The position numbers and the translations under genes were made by a program. A DNA stretch of 8,938 nucleotides from NCBI GenBank assembly GCA_030432015.1, contig JAUIHJ010000320.1:1-8938 (forward strand), given 5' to 3'. Origin of the DNA: a bacterium. GTDB lineage: Bacteria; Planctomycetota; Planctomycetia; Pirellulales; Pirellulaceae. Below are positions 8,101 to 8,938 of the stretch, in pieces. The first letter of the stretch is position 1; each line of letters begins with the position of its first letter. Under the pieces are notes generated by a model that ran no database searches, had not been told where the DNA came from, and saw only the letters and a program-made list of their open reading frames with translations.

Positions 8101-8755
8101 GGTCGACGTAGTGCGCATCGCAGGTGGTGACCAGAGGTAAACCCAGTTTATCCGCGACACGAATCGCGCCGGCCGTCGCCTGCCGCTGCAGTTCAAGGCC
8201 ATTGCTCATGATCTCGACGAAGTAGCGGTCGCCAAAGACGCCGTGAAACCACTGCGAAATCTCAACAGCGTCCTGAAGTTCGTCATCCCCGCCAGCCCCG
8301 CGGAGAATGGCCCGATTGAATTCGCTCGACAGACAGCCGCTCAAGCAGACGATTCCTTCGTTGTGCTCCTGGAGCAGTTCTTTGTCGATCCGCGGTTTGA
8401 AGTAAAACCCTTCCAGGGAAGCCGCCGACGCCAGCTTGAGAAGGTTCTTGAAACCGGTCCGGTTCTTCGCCAACAGCGTCAAGTGGTAGCTGGCCTCCTT
8501 CATGCTGCTGGCTTCTTTCTTGTGCCGGCTGCCGGGGGCGATATAGGCCTCGTACCCGATGATGGGATTGATATCGATCGCTTTCGCTTTGCGATAGAAC
8601 TGCAACGCGCCGTGCAGATTCCCGTGGTCGGTCAGCGCCAACGCGTTCATACCGCGTTCCTTGGCGCGGTTGACCAACTTGTCAAGCGAGCAGGCGCCGT
8701 CCAGCAGGCTGTAGTGGCTGTGGCAGTGCAGATGTACAAAGGGGCGATCTGACAT
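5183..8755 (-). CDS. dnaE: DNA polymerase III subunit alpha, DnaE1 type
   Basis: Replicative polymerase catalytic subunit, 1190 residues (E. coli DnaE 1160), complete and without an intein. The N-terminal PHP domain (about 5-230) keeps all nine expected metal ligands: H10, H12, D43, H44, E69, H91, C141, D213, H215. The polymerase core has RGSGVGALV (373-381), PDIDIDF (411-417) with catalytic D414 and D416, and KMDFLGLRNLT (564-574) with the third aspartate D566. Also visible are ALYRPGPLEGG (643-653) and YGFNKSHSTAYALIAYQTAY (756-775). A helix-hairpin-helix region lies around 830-900. QKSLF (926-930) is a likely clamp-binding motif, followed by an acidic run. An OB fold spans about 1000-1085, and a C-terminal tau-binding-type region ends in a basic Pro/Arg tail. 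ATG at 8755 fits the family N-terminus, with FVHLHCHS starting at residue 6; no strong ribosome binding site precedes it. The neighbours are not replication genes. Confidence 0.98.
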   Translation of the reverse strand: MSDRPFVHLHCHSHYSLLDGACSLDKLVNRAKERGMNALALTDHGNLHGALQFYRKAKAIDINPIIGYEAYIAPGSRHKKEASSMKEASYHLTLLAKNRTGFKNLLKLASAASLEGFYFKPRIDKELLQEHNEGIVCLSGCLSSEFNRAILRGAGGDDELQDAVEISQWFHGVFGDRYFVEIMSNGLELQRQATAGAIRVADKLGLPLVTTCDAHYVDREDADAQDVMLCINTGKFRTDTNRMKMDGSEYYLKSPEEMYAAFPGQEAAVARSQEIANTVDIDLELGKRHFPTFTLPKEKTADELLREICLEGLLERYEGNETMKPGGQLSDVVMARLDRELGVISKLGFPNYFLIVWDFVRYAREKDIPATARGSGVGALVCYALYLSHVCPIEYDLLFERFLDESRLEAPDIDIDFCKHRRADVMRYVKDKYGEANVAQIGTFGTLAARAAIKDVGRALGIPLARVNEVTNMVPEQLGISLSKALEISEEFKATYDGDGEIRELVDLALKIEGLARNVGTHAAAVVIADKPLTEYVPLGRVSGKTDIITQWSMNDVEDAGLLKMDFLGLRNLTILSKTVDLIEQSTGERIDPLKFPLDDEDSFALLRRGETKGVFQLESGGIRDLLQRMKPDSFLDIIATNALYRPGPLEGGMVDDYIAVKHGRKKPQYDHQVLEDVLAETNGVMVYQEQVMRILNRLGGIPLAAAYTCIKAISKKKEALISANYEQFIAGSVEKGMKEKEAQAIWDLIIKFAGYGFNKSHSTAYALIAYQTAYLKSHYPVEFMAALLSADIPGRNFKRKDALVEHLEDCQRMEIEVVPPDINSSDVDFTVRDGKIYFGLSAVKGCGGSAAEAIAEQRRAGGPYKDIFDFCERVDPSACNRSALETLIKAGALDSTGGNRRQMAEAVDRAMQAGASALADRRSGQKSLFGGMEEEEEQEAVAASLPQVDDYEERERLLMEREVLGFYLASHPLAEYEKTLRTYCSHTTATIGGLGDRAEVMMGGMLSAIKMAHIKNPKPGAPAKYANFDLEDMAGSIRCILWPSDFEQFGELVQADAILVARGAIDRRGGGDEANLIVNELIPLNDLESRYTSGVVIRVDEEIHGAEKLSMIREVVRAYPGNCELSLMLRLVNGSRVLLKSNRLRVEINEELRTRINGLLGEGNFQLMTSKPTPGPARPKGRRGALQTT
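5966..5980 (-). other. Predicted sliding-clamp binding motif of DnaE (QKSLF)
   Basis: Residues 926-930 read Q-K-S-L-F, matching the Q-x-x-L/M-F clamp-binding consensus. They lie after the helix-hairpin-helix region, where E. coli DnaE carries its internal motif QADMF at about 920-924. An acidic stretch (E934-E938, E940) follows. The position and pattern make beta-clamp docking the likely role. Confidence 0.75.
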
Positions 8756-8938
8756 GCGATTACGATCCGTCGTTGAAGAGAGCGTCCAGTGAAGTAGCGC
8801 CGCGTCCCACCTTCCGAATACGAAGTTCGCTCCGCGGTTGCACGCCAGACGCGTCGGGTTCCCTGCATCCCGACGGTCACGTCGCCAGAGGAAACGCTGT
8901 CGGAGTGCAAGTCGTCGCCGTGGCAGCGAACACGCGAA
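8756..8938. other. dnaE upstream region, no gene seen
   Basis: These 183 bases contain no convincing coding frame. A minus-strand frame running into dnaE in another phase has no family features. No clear -35/-10 pair, SOS box or DnaA box was seen. The one structured element is the hairpin at 8852-8875. The region may hold the dnaE promoter or the end of a neighbouring gene cut by the window. Confidence 0.45.
8852..8875. other. Perfect seven-pair hairpin upstream of dnaE
   Basis: CGTCGGG (8852-8858) pairs perfectly with CCCGACG (8869-8875) around a ten-base loop. It lies about 97 bases upstream of the dnaE start codon. It could be a leader structure, a protein-binding palindrome or the terminator of an upstream gene. 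No T-run follows on either strand. Confidence 0.35.

Noticed and set aside
7190..8140. 316-codon plus-strand open frame (and a similar one at 6335-7069)
   Set aside because: Both are antisense to highly conserved dnaE sequence and encode no recognisable motif; overlapping coding here is not supported.
5183..8755. Possible intein in dnaE
   Set aside because: DnaE is a known intein host, but all polymerase motifs follow at normal spacing, and total length is close to that of E. coli DnaE.
8647..8910. 87-codon minus-strand frame overlapping the dnaE start
   Set aside because: It runs into dnaE in another phase, has no motif, and its part within dnaE is an out-of-frame reading of the PHP domain.

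Overview
The window reads as chromosomal DNA of a planctomycete, most likely of the Pirellulales group. This rests on a secreted protein resembling the planctomycete-restricted DUF1598 family, on a fused transporter/acyltransferase/acyl-ligase protein close to forms I know from that phylum, on moderately high GC, and on weak or absent Shine-Dalgarno sequences. These are judgements from remembered families; no database search was run.

Layout. Bases 1-2778 (+) hold the 3' part of a very large gene for a three-part phospholipid-repair protein: the end of an MFS lysophospholipid flippase, then a PlsC-type acyltransferase, then an AMP-forming acyl-ACP synthetase. Its 5' end lies outside the window, because the frame is open to base 1. 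A 159-base convergent spacer with one imperfect hairpin follows. On the minus strand, bases 2938-4365 encode an exported protein of unknown function (DUF1598-like). About 800 bases without a convincing gene separate it from dnaE. That gap holds three hairpins, a short tandem repeat and a possible dnaE terminator. Bases 5183-8755 (minus) encode a full-length DNA polymerase III alpha subunit with an intact PHP metal site. The last 183 bases are dnaE upstream sequence with one hairpin.

The three genes have unrelated roles: membrane lipid recycling, an unknown envelope function, and chromosome replication. They do not look like one operon. The first converges on the other two, and the two minus-strand genes are too far apart for obvious co-transcription.

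No mobile element, CRISPR array, tRNA, rRNA or defence system is visible. The most unusual observation is in the lipid-repair protein: a long insert between its last two transporter helices carries a motif resembling one I associate with planctomycete serine/threonine kinases. The intact proofreading-type PHP site of DnaE and the secreted orphan protein are the next most interesting items.
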